DNA from: Alectoria sarmentosa
Taxonomy: Eukaryota; Ascomycota; Lecanoromycetes; Lecanorales; Parmeliaceae
Length of the DNA: 51,668 nt
Assembly: GCA_009733775.1 (NCBI GenBank)
Contig: WOGZ01000243.1
Location: forward strand, 1-51,668
Direction: 5' to 3'
Shown here: positions 42,012 to 51,668 of the stretch, in pieces
Layout: every line of letters begins with the position of its first letter
Numbering within the stretch: the stretch's first letter is position 1
Program-made: the position numbers and the translations under genes
The notes under the pieces: generated by a model
The model's input: the letters and a program-made list of their open reading frames with translations, nothing else
Told to the model about the DNA's origin: nothing
Database searches by the model: none

Positions 42012-44730
42012 ACTCAGCTTAGCCCTACGAACCATTTTCGTGATTAATTAATTCGTGCAGGTGGAATCGAGGCTGCCTGGCGCATCTTGCGCTGGACGCA
42101 GTTAAGGCTGGAGGGGAGCGGGAGTTATGGGAGGATCGGATTCAAGGCGTTTGAAAAAAAAGACCATGAACACGATTGGCATGCGAAAGGCCATTACGTA
42201 TCGGCGATACTGCCTAGGTTGTTGATTGGCACTTGACTTCATCTCGCACATCTAGAATGCTCCCGAGCATGGGATAATCTATCTGGTGGGGCCTGGTATG
42301 GGTCCTCTAGCATACATAGTACCTCAGTGTAGCGGGGAGGGTTTGATGGTGTGGATGTATGTGGATAGGTATGATTGTTGAAGAAGGAAGGAAACCAAGG
42401 AGGCTCGCTCTGCTTGTTATATACACGAAGTACGAGTGGCATGTGGATGGACAAGAAAGAAGCTCAATGATGCATATGTGTAGGGGTTCGTTCTTTCATA
42501 TGGTGGCGCATTTTGATAGGTTAGAGCCATTTTTTGATATTGGTGTTGGATAGGCGTAGAACAGTATCCTGCAGTTGGATATGTCGGACGCTCGGGATCG
42601 CATTGGGAGATGTTTTTCGTTGGAGAAATAGTCCCGGTTTTTGGCAAATATCTCGTATGCCCTGGCGAGCATGTTTTCATGAATCTATTCTTCGGAGACG
42701 AGGACTGTTCTGTCGGCGTTGTGTTCTGAGGCGGTTTATTTTTTTAGAATTTATAGGAATGAGATCGTCTTGAGGGAAGGAAGGATTGGACTAAGAAGAT
42801 ATGGAAGCAGGAGGAAGAAGAAGAAGAAGACGCCGAGGTCTAGCGTGCCTAAATATTCTGGGCGCAATGGACCGAGTGGTCGCGCCCCGTACGATGCGTG
42901 CTTCGTTGGCCCAGAGCTTGGCGCCAAGTTTTGATGGACCATGCTTGGATATACGCGCTGCGCCTCGGGCCATTTCGCGAGAATCTAAGTAAATTGCTTC
43001 ACAACATCTACAGTGTTGGTGCTGTACCTATCTTCAATTTTTCATATCGAAAAGCGTACCTTCTTGTCACCTTTTGACCTCGCCAAGGCATCCTGCCAGA
43101 TGCGCACGAGTTTCCATACGAATGGAGTGAGTTACCGGTGCGTGAGTATGAGTACCTCCTACCTTATCTTGGCTAAATTTCCAAGACGACTTTCGGTGGA
43201 CTTCTTGAGAGGTCTTCTAAAGTGCCTGGTTGGAGAGCCCCTCGAGAAAGTGACATCTCAATTGACATACGCAAAAGCTCATGACTTTCGCGATTCCCAA
43301 AGGTTAGCGGTCGCCAAGGCAGTATTAGGAACCAAGTGTTGGCGATTGCGGTGGAGATTGATCTCCAGGCTCCGGCGAGGGTTGCATCAGCAATGACTCT
43401 GGAAAGGTCTGGAGATGTTCCGCCAATAGGAGACCAGGACCTCGACCATCTCGACGGTGGACAACTGGCTGAGCAAACCGAAAGGCGAACTGTTCAATAG
43501 CTAGTCGTCCTATTTATACTCGGATCGCAGTGTTTGGGAACCTTCCGGGTATTGAATCTGATATCACCAGAATGCAATCATTTCTCCATAGTCCAGCGGC
43601 GCCTCCATCCTCTCGTCACCTCACAAAGCGAGCGGAGGTAGCATAATTTTGCGCGGGCCTTGGAAACTTTAGATTGCGAGCATATCCAACACGTCGGTGG
43701 CTTTGACGTGAACATTTTGGTATTACCCTATTGTGGTTGGCTCAAACGCGCGTGCAAGGCAGACCCACCGAGCAGAGGGCTGATGAAATCTAGCTCGAGG
43801 TACTTTCTTTCTTCTCTTCGACGTCAAGGATGGTTCTCCAATTATTTGTAGACATATCCACATACTGGCTTCTTGAGTTGATCCGTGAAATTTACCATAT
43901 GTGGAGAGCACATGTTTGGAGCGGACCATTTAATTCAGACCAATGACTCGAGGATCTACGCACACACAGGCAAAGTATATAAACTCGGAGACATGAGACA
44001 AGAGCAGGATTGTTCATTAGTCGTATTATTCAAACTCAGGAATGATTCAAGTTGGCAGGAACGATATCTCGAGAGCTCGACCATTTTCCAATTAAAATGC
44101 GGGGCTGCGCCATCATCAATGCCGGGACAAGAACTCTTGAACGAATATCCCTCAATTATCGAGGCCTTGCAAGGGAGCCGGAGCTGGAGCTGAAACACTC
44201 CGCCTCCGCCCGTTGCCAGTCTTTCTGGCATGCATTGGCAGTGTAAGACCACAGGATTGCATGTACCAAAGCGACCTTGACTACGAAAGGAAAAGAAAGC
44301 ATTATCTGTGGCCGGTAGTGAACAGAGGACAGATTCTGCGAGAGTGGCAGAAAATATTCGTCCGCTGGAAGGCGCAGTCTTACTCTTGGCTGTGGGCTGA
44401 CGAAGGAAGCGCTAAACAGGGATCCTCGCACACGCTTTAGCCTTTTCGGGCCCAAGTGAGGTGAGATGGCGAGGTGAACTCGTCATCAATGCACAGGCGA
44501 CAGAGACCCTACAACATGGACCGTGCTGCGCGTTTGGTTCAGGAGCTCGCTGAAATGTTTCCATCGGTCGAGCAGCCGGCAAAGCTGTGAACTGGACTGA
44601 AAAAGGACAAGCATACGAGACACATACTAAGCACTGTCAATATCATCCGAAGTGTCGACCACACGGGCAAGTGATTCGAGATAAATACGACTGTATGATT
44701 ATGACGCCGGTGGCCTGATTAATGATATGC

Positions 44731-44809
44731 ATCCTTCAACGGACTCCGTTCACGTTGAACGGAGTCGAGGACTATCCGGGCCGTGCCACCTTTCTCAGCC
44801 TTGAAGGAT
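44731..44809. repeat. Nested inverted repeats (hairpin)
   Basis: GACTCCGTTCA (44742-44752) and TGAACGGAGTC (44756-44766) are a perfect 11-bp inverted repeat with a 3-nt loop. Around it, ATCCTTCAA (44731-44739) pairs with TTGAAGGAT (44801-44809). No poly-T follows, so a bacterial-type terminator reading does not apply. Structured RNA or the footprint of a small mobile element is possible. Confidence 0.7.
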
Positions 44810-45156
44810 TTGTATCCTTGGAGACACGTCTCAAAAAAACCCCACCAACCATCATAGAGTCTTGCTCGCGTCGCTAACTCTCAAAGGTAAGACCCGGACT
44901 CAGCCCAGAAGGCCAGATGGGATCATGTACTCTTGCGGAGAGGACAACAGGAAAGAACCTTCATTCGCCTATGAATAGATCTCATTGACAGCGGGGGCCG
45001 CGGGACTACGGACCTTTAGGGAGTACATGCCCACGCCGTTTTCTAGATCTCACTTCTTGAATTTCTGCCCTTTTGCTATCTCAACGGCAGCAGATCTGCT
45101 TTCGCTGCGTCTCGCACCTTCGAGTCGCATATCTGTCGCTGCATCATTTATTTACA

Positions 45157-46431
45157 ATGTCTTTGAATTTTACTGGAATAAACGTCACGCAGACATTAGA
45201 CCTCGCCGAGGACACTTGCAGACTGACACCCTTCTTCAGTAGGTCTTCACGTTCAATGAACCTTGATGTATTGCTGATGGCATGACCAGATAAAACTGAT
45301 CCCTATGCAAGCGGATATACCTACCATCAAATCCTTCTCATTGTCTCTACTGTGGCAACTACCCTATGCCTCGTATTCTCTGTTTCGCTAGCGAGCGTAC
45401 ATCTGTCAAACTGGGTGAAACCAAACGAGCAGAAGCAGTGAATATCTTCATACCCTCTGAGCTACCTTGGCTGATCTCTTGTGTGCAACAGGCTAGTGCG
45501 GATAATCATCTTCGCTCCAATATCTGCCATCTTCAGTCTGTTCTCACTCGCGTTCTACGATGCCTCGTGGATCTTGGAACCTTTCCCCGAGCTCTACGAA
45601 TGCTTCGCTCTCGTTGCAATGTTCTATCTCCTCGTAATCTATGTCGCGCCACATGAAGCCCACAGGGACCACTTCTTCATGAACCTCCAACGCTTCGGCG
45701 TCTTAAAAAACAAGCCCAAGCATGATAGGGGAAGCTTGCGCTGGTTCAAGGTGAGTCTGAGACAGCTGCCATGTTTCCCTCGACCGTGGCTGACTCTGGT
45801 CAAGATGATTTGGGTCATGGTCTTCCAGATCCTCCCTGCCAAGTTGGCCTTGAACGTCGCGGTATGGACCCTCGGATCCGTCATGTGTCCACTCAAATAT
45901 AAGCTCTCGAGATCCGCAACCGCCCTCAGCGTCATCGAATCCATCGCCACATCATTATGCGTCCTAGGCATTGTTTGGTTCGCCCGCCGCATGGCGCCGG
46001 AATTGAAACAGCACAAAGTTGCCTACAAACTTATATCGTTCAAAGGTATCGTTGGCATCACCCTTACCCAAGCGCCCGTCTTCCAGCTCTTTGTGCAATA
46101 CCAATGGTTCCATCGTACGCCATATGTTTCGATATTCGACTTTGCAGTCGGCACGCCGGCCTTCATGACTTGCGTGGAGATGTTCGTCGTCTCGGTGGTC
46201 TTTCTCTGGAGCTTCTCTGCGGAACAGTACCTGGAGCTGTCGAGTTCGCTGCCGAGGACCCGGAGCTTAGGCGGCGCCCTTGTTGAAACCCTGGATATAC
46301 GAGACATTTTTGAAGGCATCTGGTATATGTGTAAAATTGCATTTTGCTGCGGTGGCAGATCGCGCGCCGTCGGAAAGGAATATGGGAGTAAGGAGTCAGA
46401 CTTGGAAAGCGATACGGTTGAAATGATCTGA
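45157..46431 (+). CDS. OST-alpha/TMEM184-family membrane protein
   Basis: Three exons: 45157-45238, 45290-45437 and 45492-46431, giving 389 residues. The introns are 51 and 54 bp (GTAGGT...ACCAG, GTGAAT...AACAG), and both junctions keep frame: TPFFNKTDPY and NEQKQLVRII. The family landmarks are VRIIIFAPISAIFSLFSLAF, then FYDASWILEPFPELYECFAL and APHEAHRDHFFMNLQRF. Later hydrophobic segments bring the total to about seven (TYHQILLIVSTVATTLCLVF, VKMIWVMVFQILPAKLALNV, VIESIATSLCVLGIVWFA, FKGIVGITLTQAPVFQLFVQ, CVEMFVVSVVFLWSFS). Animal members carry organic solutes; fungal members are little studied. The tail is polar and acidic (GSKESDLESDTVEMI). Confidence 0.9.
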
Positions 46432-46947
46432 AGAAATCTGTCACGAAAGCTTGGAGTTGGGCACGGATCCATGGCCGGGACGAAATCAAGTGGAGACTAG
46501 GCGCACGGGTCTGCAGACGGTATACTTCAGAGATGGTGCTGCCTATCTAGGAATTAAACACAACGACGAAAATGACGATACAAACAGGCGTCGGCTGAAA
46601 GGCAATGTCTTGAAGCTTACGACTCAGCAAGAGGACTGGCAATATTTTTTGAAGGAATGAAGGTAGACAGGCTGCTCCCCCTCAGGTCTCTGAAGACTAC
46701 GGTTGTATGTATGTAATGGTGAGGAATTCTCGGATAGCGGACGAGGTCGCGGTGATGTCTGCGCTCGAAGCCTGGCGAATAGCAGGTTTGGATATAACGT
46801 AGTGACAGGGGCTTTTGGGACTTTTGGGATCATATCAAACAGGCAAGCATGAAGACGCGGGACCGTGATCGGTTCAATGTGTGAGATCTAGAATGTTGTT
46901 CTATGCTTATCTTGAGGGGGCTGGACGGGCTTGGGGCATGGTTTTTA
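46432..46947. other. Intergenic before the TIR element
   Basis: About 515 bp of normal base composition between the OST-alpha-like gene and the left TIR at 46948. Short frames on both strands have no features. Confidence 0.5.
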
Positions 46948-48343
46948 CCTTAGCGGAGGGATATGAGCTGCGCGAACGGTATACACACGGGTTTCCTACG
47001 GTTATTTAGAATTGACGGTTTCACTAAAGTCCTCTGCCTAAAGGCGATGACATTTGTAATACGTTATTAAAAAAGTTACGGTTAAAAATCATGTTACGAT
47101 AACGGGATCTTGATTAATCAGCTGTATTCTTTCAATTAGCGTCAAAACATGTTGTTTGACGAGGGTTAGAGGTCTTCTGGCATAAGTAGGTACCTACCCA
47201 TCGTGTCACCCCTTAGAGTAACCCTTATATGATAAGGCGAGGGTATCGTTAAGGACACCCCCACGAGGAAATCATTTTAAATCGCTCATTTTTGAAATTC
47301 AATTTTCAAAAGCGTTGATGTTTCTTAATACGCAGTACTTTCGAGTATTTAATTTGGCAAACTTAACAGTCTTAATAGTATTATGGCGATTTTGAATTAA
47401 GAACGATAACAGGGTTATTTTTATAAAAACGTGTACAATCAAAAACCAGTCTGCCATCGTATTATCAGTAAAATTGATGAAGATTTATAACGTTACATAA
47501 ATGTATCGATAGCATAGCTTTGTAACCTTGCCACCGCCTAAAGGCGATCTCATAAGCAATGACAGTTTAAATACTATTTTTTATACCTTACGGGCGGGCC
47601 TGCAAATGCGCACACTGTATAAGTTTGATGCTAATACGATATAAGTTTTTAATATCGTTATTTATACTCATAACAGTTAAAATCACAATTCGACTTTATA
47701 TCGCCATTTATCAGAATCGATTATTTGCTCTAATATCGTTAAAATCTTTAAAATCGTTTAAAAATCGTAACGTGTATAAGCAAGTTTAACAAAAAAACAT
47801 TTTTTTTATTTAATTTCTTCGATTTAAATGAGATTATCAGAAAAATAATATTAAACTATGCGCAATTTAATCGAATCTCACATATAAGATATTTAATTAC
47901 ACATATATAAATAATCACATATTTAATAAACTACGAATTTACAATTTATGAATTTATAAATTACGAATTTACAATTACGAATATTATTCAATCAAAATTA
48001 CATATTAAAAAATTAATTTAATAATGTAATTATTATTAATGAAATAATTTTAAGTTGTAAAGTTAAGTTGATAAAATATGGGTTTTAAACGATTTTGATT
48101 CGATTTTAATAATCAATCTCGAAACAGCTTTACATTGCAGACGCGTTATTAGATAATACAATTTCAAGCTTTGTTTCGTATTTCTCAAAATATTAATTAA
48201 TCTGAATTAACGCTTATGATACTGTTATAGATTTTTATTTCCATTCAGCTACGGTTATATTTAATGACAGTACTTATACTGCCTTAATACGGTGTGCGCA
48301 TTTGTAGGCACCCCCGTAAGGTACTCATAGCCTTCCGCTAAGG
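46948..48343. mobile_element. TIR element copy B, split by a nested insertion
   Basis: The left end CCTTAGCGGAGGGATATGAG (46948-46967) and right end CTCATAGCCTTCCGCTAAGG (48324-48343) are inverted repeats with two mismatches in 20. TA flanks both (46946-46947 and 48344-48345). Removing the inner insert leaves about 658 bp that matches copy A (665 bp) along its length. The right end, GACAGTTTAAATACTATTTT, continues after the insert as CTCATAGCC, exactly as in copy A. The ends are hardly mutated while the interior is more AT-rich. No transposase frame exists, so it is non-autonomous. Confidence 0.8.
47586..48321. mobile_element. Second TIR element (736 bp) inserted in copy B
   Basis: The left TIR (47586-47618, starting CCTTACGGGCGGGCCTGCAA) and right TIR (48289-48321, ending GGCACCCCCGTAAGG) match in 29 of 33 positions as inverted repeats. 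TA occurs on each side (47584-47585 and 48322-48323), while copy A has no such insert at the same place, so TA is the probable target duplication. The interior is AT-rich, with stops in all frames and a RIP-like look. It shares only the first few bases (CCTTA) with the host element's ends, so it is a different family. Confidence 0.82.
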
Positions 48344-48495
48344 TACCTAAGTTCATGTACCTCAATTGAAGCTAGCTACTTAGGTACTAGCGTGTCTTTT
48401 GCGGCTGAGGCCCGCCAGGATTTCATCTTGAAATTTGAACAACATCTTTCAGCAACTCATTTCCATCATCTTGAACCGTCTCATAGTCGCTACCA

Positions 48496-50194
48496 ATGAC
48501 TTCATTCTTTCAGAGATATGAGCCACAGCAATTGCCTTTTCGACCCAGTGTAAACTGGTCTCTAGAATTCCTGAGCGAACTCGAGGCTCAGACTGGCTTC
48601 CCGTTTTACAAATCCTTTTTGGAAGCTTTGAAGGAGACGGGGTGGCAATCCGAAGAGTTAATGAGAGGCCTGGATGCATTCCGTACCAAAGATCGCTTTG
48701 CATTCGGCTGTCCTGACTTGGGCGAGGTCGTTGTTCTTGATATACTGAATGATGGGAGCATCTCAGTCAGCTGGAAAGTGCAACGTAGTGGTGATTTGGA
48801 TATTAATGGTAAATTGCGAACTAAACTATTGCAAAATTTAAAATCACCACCAGAGAATATCGCGGCGAGAATTGTCTTGTGGTCTATTTCGTGGGAGTGC
48901 GACCCTTACCCTGGCATGATCGATGTCCTTGGCCTAGGCTTGAAGATAGATCCTTCTTTCTTTGAGATTCTGCTTTCCATTACGAGACCCAGCTACAACT
49001 CGTTGAGGCCTAAGGGACCGAATCATGTGAAAGTCGGCAACAGCGTTGCTACTGTGGCTCGAAATTATCAATCACGGGGAGATGGTCCGCCAGTTTTATT
49101 TGTTGCCGGAAACTTTGATGATCGCATTGGCATTGCTCCCGATAAGTGGGAACAACGTTATCGAGACATGGTTGAAGAAGACTTGAAAGGCGAGATCGGC
49201 GGAAGCGTATCATTTTCTCGCTTGGCTATCGAGACGCGTTCTCCGGATGATCTGGCATCTATATCGTCAAACCAGTATCTCAACCTCCTTAGCCACCATA
49301 TTCAAAAGGATCATAATACTGACCCAGAAGACGATGGTCTGCTGTTGAACGCGATGCTGCCACTGCTAAAATTGGAAATTCTCCGCCTACGCGCTCAATG
49401 TCGAATCTTACAAACAGCCCTTCTCGAGGTGCAAGACGGAATGGAGTTTCGGAACCGGTATCCCGAAGATGAAAAACAAATAGCCTACGATAGTCTTGAC
49501 AAACAGCGCTTCTGGTTGCGAAGGAGACTGGAAGATCTCGAGGAGAGTAGGAACCGCTTTGCCAAGTATGTGCGTTCGCAAGGTGCAGCCAAATGGCTAC
49601 AAAGTAAAACATGGCTGAGCCAAGATGAAGATATCTCCGAGGTCGTTATCGAGGCGCGGGCCAAAGAAGCGGAGGCTCGGGATTACATGCAACTTCAGAT
49701 TGGAAACCTATCGATCTTAGAGTCAAGGAAATCGATCCAACTCTCAAATCAACAAATTGATGAAGCGAAACGAGGTAAGAATTCGATCTACCAAGTTGGG
49801 ATATAGTTTACTGATCAAATTCCAGTCAAGATCTGTGAGAAACCGGTGAACTTTACATCATCACACACGCTAACAAATCTCAGTCACAATCTTGGCTTTT
49901 GTCTACGTACCTATCAATCTTGCCACTTCCATATTTGGAATGAATCTGCAACAGCTGAATCAGAGCGGCCAAACCATTGGGTCTTTCCTCGTGACTGCAC
50001 TGGTATCTTTGCTTGTCACCGCATTTCTGTGGTTCTCTCTTGAAGAATACAACAGCCTTATGGACTGGAAACGCAGAAGCGACGAAACAGTTCCAGGGAC
50101 CGGCAACCGCAGACCAAGAAACAGTATCGCCGTTCGTGTAGCCGCGTCTGTCACGGCATTTGCAATTGCCAAGCATCTCCGCCTACCAAGCTAG
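48496..50194 (+). CDS. CorA-like Mg2+ transporter-family protein
   Basis: Three exons: 48496-49774, 49826-49834 (9 nt) and 49884-50194, giving 532 residues. The introns are 51 bp (GTAAGA...TTCCAG) and 49 bp (GTGAGA...CTCAG). The microexon adds VKI and the first base of the next codon and restores AKRVKIFTILAFVYVPINLA. The N-terminal two thirds are soluble and hydrophilic. A long helical part rich in Arg/Glu (residues about 290-425) matches the stalk helix of CorA. Two membrane helices follow, ILAFVYVPINLATSIF with the signature GMN directly after, and IGSFLVTALVSLLVTAFLWF. GMN is the selectivity motif of CorA channels. The N-terminus is fungal-specific, so transport of Mg2+ is likely but unproven. 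The gene begins 153 bp after the nested TIR element. Confidence 0.82.
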
Positions 50195-50522
50195 ATTTAC
50201 ACCTGCAGGCTTGTACTTGTCAAGCAGATTGCCTGATTTACTGTCTTTTTCTGGCAGATTAGTGAGTCAGGTGGAACCAAAAACAAAGCACAAAAGTTTG
50301 ATCAGGCATGCAGAGCGCCACGTTTCCCACATCAACAAACATCACTGTACCCGCGATTTACTGCTCCCTACTCCACCAGACACTTCTAGGGTTTTCCATG
50401 CAGTCAAACCCAATTTGATTTTTCCCTTTCTTCAACCCTATATCTACCCGACCATCTACGCTCTTGGCACGACCCATCTCTCACAACCATCTCCACCTCA
50501 CCAATCCCCATTCTACCTCACA
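50195..50522. promoter_or_regulatory. Intergenic/leader between the CorA-like and unknown genes
   Basis: About 330 bp. The frame through it is open in register with the downstream gene, but there is no supported coding start before 50523. The CT-rich stretch before 50520 (CATCTCCACCTCACCAATCC) is typical of a fungal leader. Confidence 0.45.
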
Positions 50523-51155
50523 ATGAGTATCCACTTTGTCGATCGCAAAGGCGCCTCCCTTCAGCTATCAGGACGCATGGAGGCCGACTTTGAATGCGAA
50601 CTGCATCGCATTGGGGAATCCCCGTTCCCTCAGACCGTTCATCTCTGGATTTTTGACCAGACGCCACAAGGGCTTCTCGAGATACTAAAGCGCATTCCGA
50701 ATCGTCCCGCCGATGGAATTCTACAGGTTGAATTGAAGAAGCTCCCCGCATCCGAGATTCCATTTCCAGGAAACCAAACTACAGGCTCTGCGGTAGCGAT
50801 CATCACAACAGAGCAAAACGATGGCGTTGTGGCGGGATACCAGGTCAAGGAACCCAAGTCAGATGCCCACGCGACCGGACCACCCCGCGAGCCCGAGAGT
50901 TCCGCCGGAGGGTGGAATTGGGATACCCGTCGCTGGGACAGTAATCGTGTGTACAACAGCGTCTATCAGCGCGAAACGGGGCACATCTTTGCTTCTCCTT
51001 TCGGCGATGGTGTATTGGCATTGAGGGATGGCCGCATTGTGAATTTGCGGGACGAGCAGGACGAGATTGAGAGGCAGGCCGTTAGGGATGGACGCAATTA
51101 TGAGGGCGATGCTGGGGGAGCAAAGGATGGTGACGGGGATGCTGCTGAGAAGTGA
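50523..51155 (+). CDS. Protein of unknown function, 210 residues
   Basis: Single exon starting MSIHFVDRKGASLQLSGRME at 50523, preceded by a fungal-like CTCACAATG context. The frame is open further upstream without supporting signals. The first half looks folded (FPQTVHLWIFDQTPQGLLE, DGILQVELKKLPASEIPF). The middle has GWNWDTRRWDSNRVYNSVYQ, and the end is acidic and Gly/Asp-rich (GDAGGAKDGDGDAAEK). No signal peptide, membrane segment or known catalytic motif is seen. I do not recognise the family. It is probably an intracellular ascomycete-specific protein. Confidence 0.65.
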   Translation: MSIHFVDRKGASLQLSGRMEADFECELHRIGESPFPQTVHLWIFDQTPQGLLEILKRIPNRPADGILQVELKKLPASEIPFPGNQTTGSAVAIITTEQNDGVVAGYQVKEPKSDAHATGPPREPESSAGGWNWDTRRWDSNRVYNSVYQRETGHIFASPFGDGVLALRDGRIVNLRDEQDEIERQAVRDGRNYEGDAGGAKDGDGDAAEK

Positions 51156-51668
51156 GGTTCAGGGTTTTGCAATCTGGGGCTTTTGGATAGATGGAGAGCT
51201 GGAGCAATGGTTGTCCTTGTTCGTGCCGTCTTGCAATATCTGTGGTGATGGATGATGTCTAGAAGTCTCTCTCTGACAGGCAGGCTAGATGTCTCATGGC
51301 TCACGTATCCGGTCATCAAGAGCTTGCTCGTGGGGAGATGAGACGTGTGGATTTTGTTCCCCAGCCAACCCCGCAAAAGCCTACACATGCCTCTACCCTC
51401 ATCTCTCTATATCGCATGCAAGTCTCGGAGCACCCAACTATGAATCGGCCGGGTATATTCTTTTACTAACCAGTCTCACCTCACCCTACCTCACCTCACC
51501 CATAAAAGTGAAAACTCCTCGTCCGCAATCAGCTGAGATGCGTCTTGTCTTCCGTATGCTTTGATGAGCTAACCTGCGGGGTTTGAATCGCTCTTCTGAT
51601 TGAGCATCAGGGGGGGGGTGATATGGTATGGTATGGGAGGTGGAAATGGGTGGTAGAAGGCCGGGGGG
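51156..51668. other. Intergenic to the window end, no gene seen
   Basis: About 510 bp. It includes CTCACC-type repeats (51476-51502) and a G run near 51611-51618. Short frames on both strands have no features. A gene could start beyond the window. Confidence 0.45.

Larger units (their letters stand above)
40847..45156. other. Gene-poor 4.3-kb region
   Basis: No confident gene. Weak candidates are 43013-43396 (plus, 127 codons, no domain), 43885-44193 (plus) and 44156-44302 (minus, 48 codons starting MLSFPFVVKVALVHAILWS, signal-peptide-like but ending soon after two Cys). The segment 41590-41675 repeats the word ACCGGTCC or close forms at least three times. A nested inverted repeat lies at 44731-44809. 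The base composition is normal, so this is not a RIP island. It could hold an untranslated RNA or decayed genes. Confidence 0.45.

Noticed and set aside
43013..43396. 127-codon plus-strand frame
   Set aside because: No recognisable domain, signal peptide or gene-like splice context; kept only as a weak candidate.

Overview
The window is nuclear DNA of a filamentous ascomycete (Pezizomycotina). The evidence is short spliceosomal introns (about 45-100 bp, GTRNGT donors, CTRAY-like branch sites), a HET-domain gene, fungal families such as FUSC/DUF2421, DUF3431 and fungal F-box proteins, and AT-rich islands that carry the mark of repeat-induced point mutation (RIP): CpA/TpG depleted, TpA in excess, CpG kept. 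I cannot name the genus from sequence alone.

Layout. 1-3.56 kb is an AT-rich, stop-riddled island that opens with the 3' end of a RIP-killed Ty3/gypsy chromovirus (integrase, then chromodomain). 3.6-12.5 kb is an accessory border: a small secreted protein, an alpha/beta-hydrolase pseudogene, a damaged CorA-like transporter gene, and a cluster of TA-flanked terminal-inverted-repeat (TIR) elements. 12.5-25.3 kb is ordinary gene space: a Sir2 deacetylase, a HET protein, a FUSC-like transporter, an Acl4-like ribosomal chaperone with an overlapping 90-codon ORF, a Gir2-like RWD protein and an F-box protein. 26.2-29.2 kb holds two neighbouring secreted-protein genes that share a four-cysteine domain, one copy in the first and three tandem copies in the second. 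29.7-40.9 kb is again conserved: Sgt2/SGTA, Npr3, Cox19, an NAD(P)-dependent reductase, a DUF3431 membrane protein, a PAP2 lipid phosphatase and a secreted protein. 40.9-45.1 kb is gene-poor. 45.1-46.4 kb encodes an OST-alpha/TMEM184-like membrane protein. 46.9-48.3 kb is a TIR element split by a second, different TIR element. 48.5-51.2 kb carries another CorA-like gene, with a predicted 9-nt microexon, and an unassigned gene.

The genes do not form a biosynthetic cluster. Most of the conserved ones are housekeeping: chromatin silencing, proteostasis and tail-anchored protein targeting, TORC1 control, cytochrome oxidase assembly, lipid phosphate metabolism. The less ordinary parts are the secreted four-cysteine family at 26-29 kb, the nested TIR elements with a related unoccupied copy elsewhere in the window, and the two CorA-like genes, each of which lies beside that TIR family. 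All gene models with introns are read by eye from splice signals and frame continuity; no database or alignment program was used.
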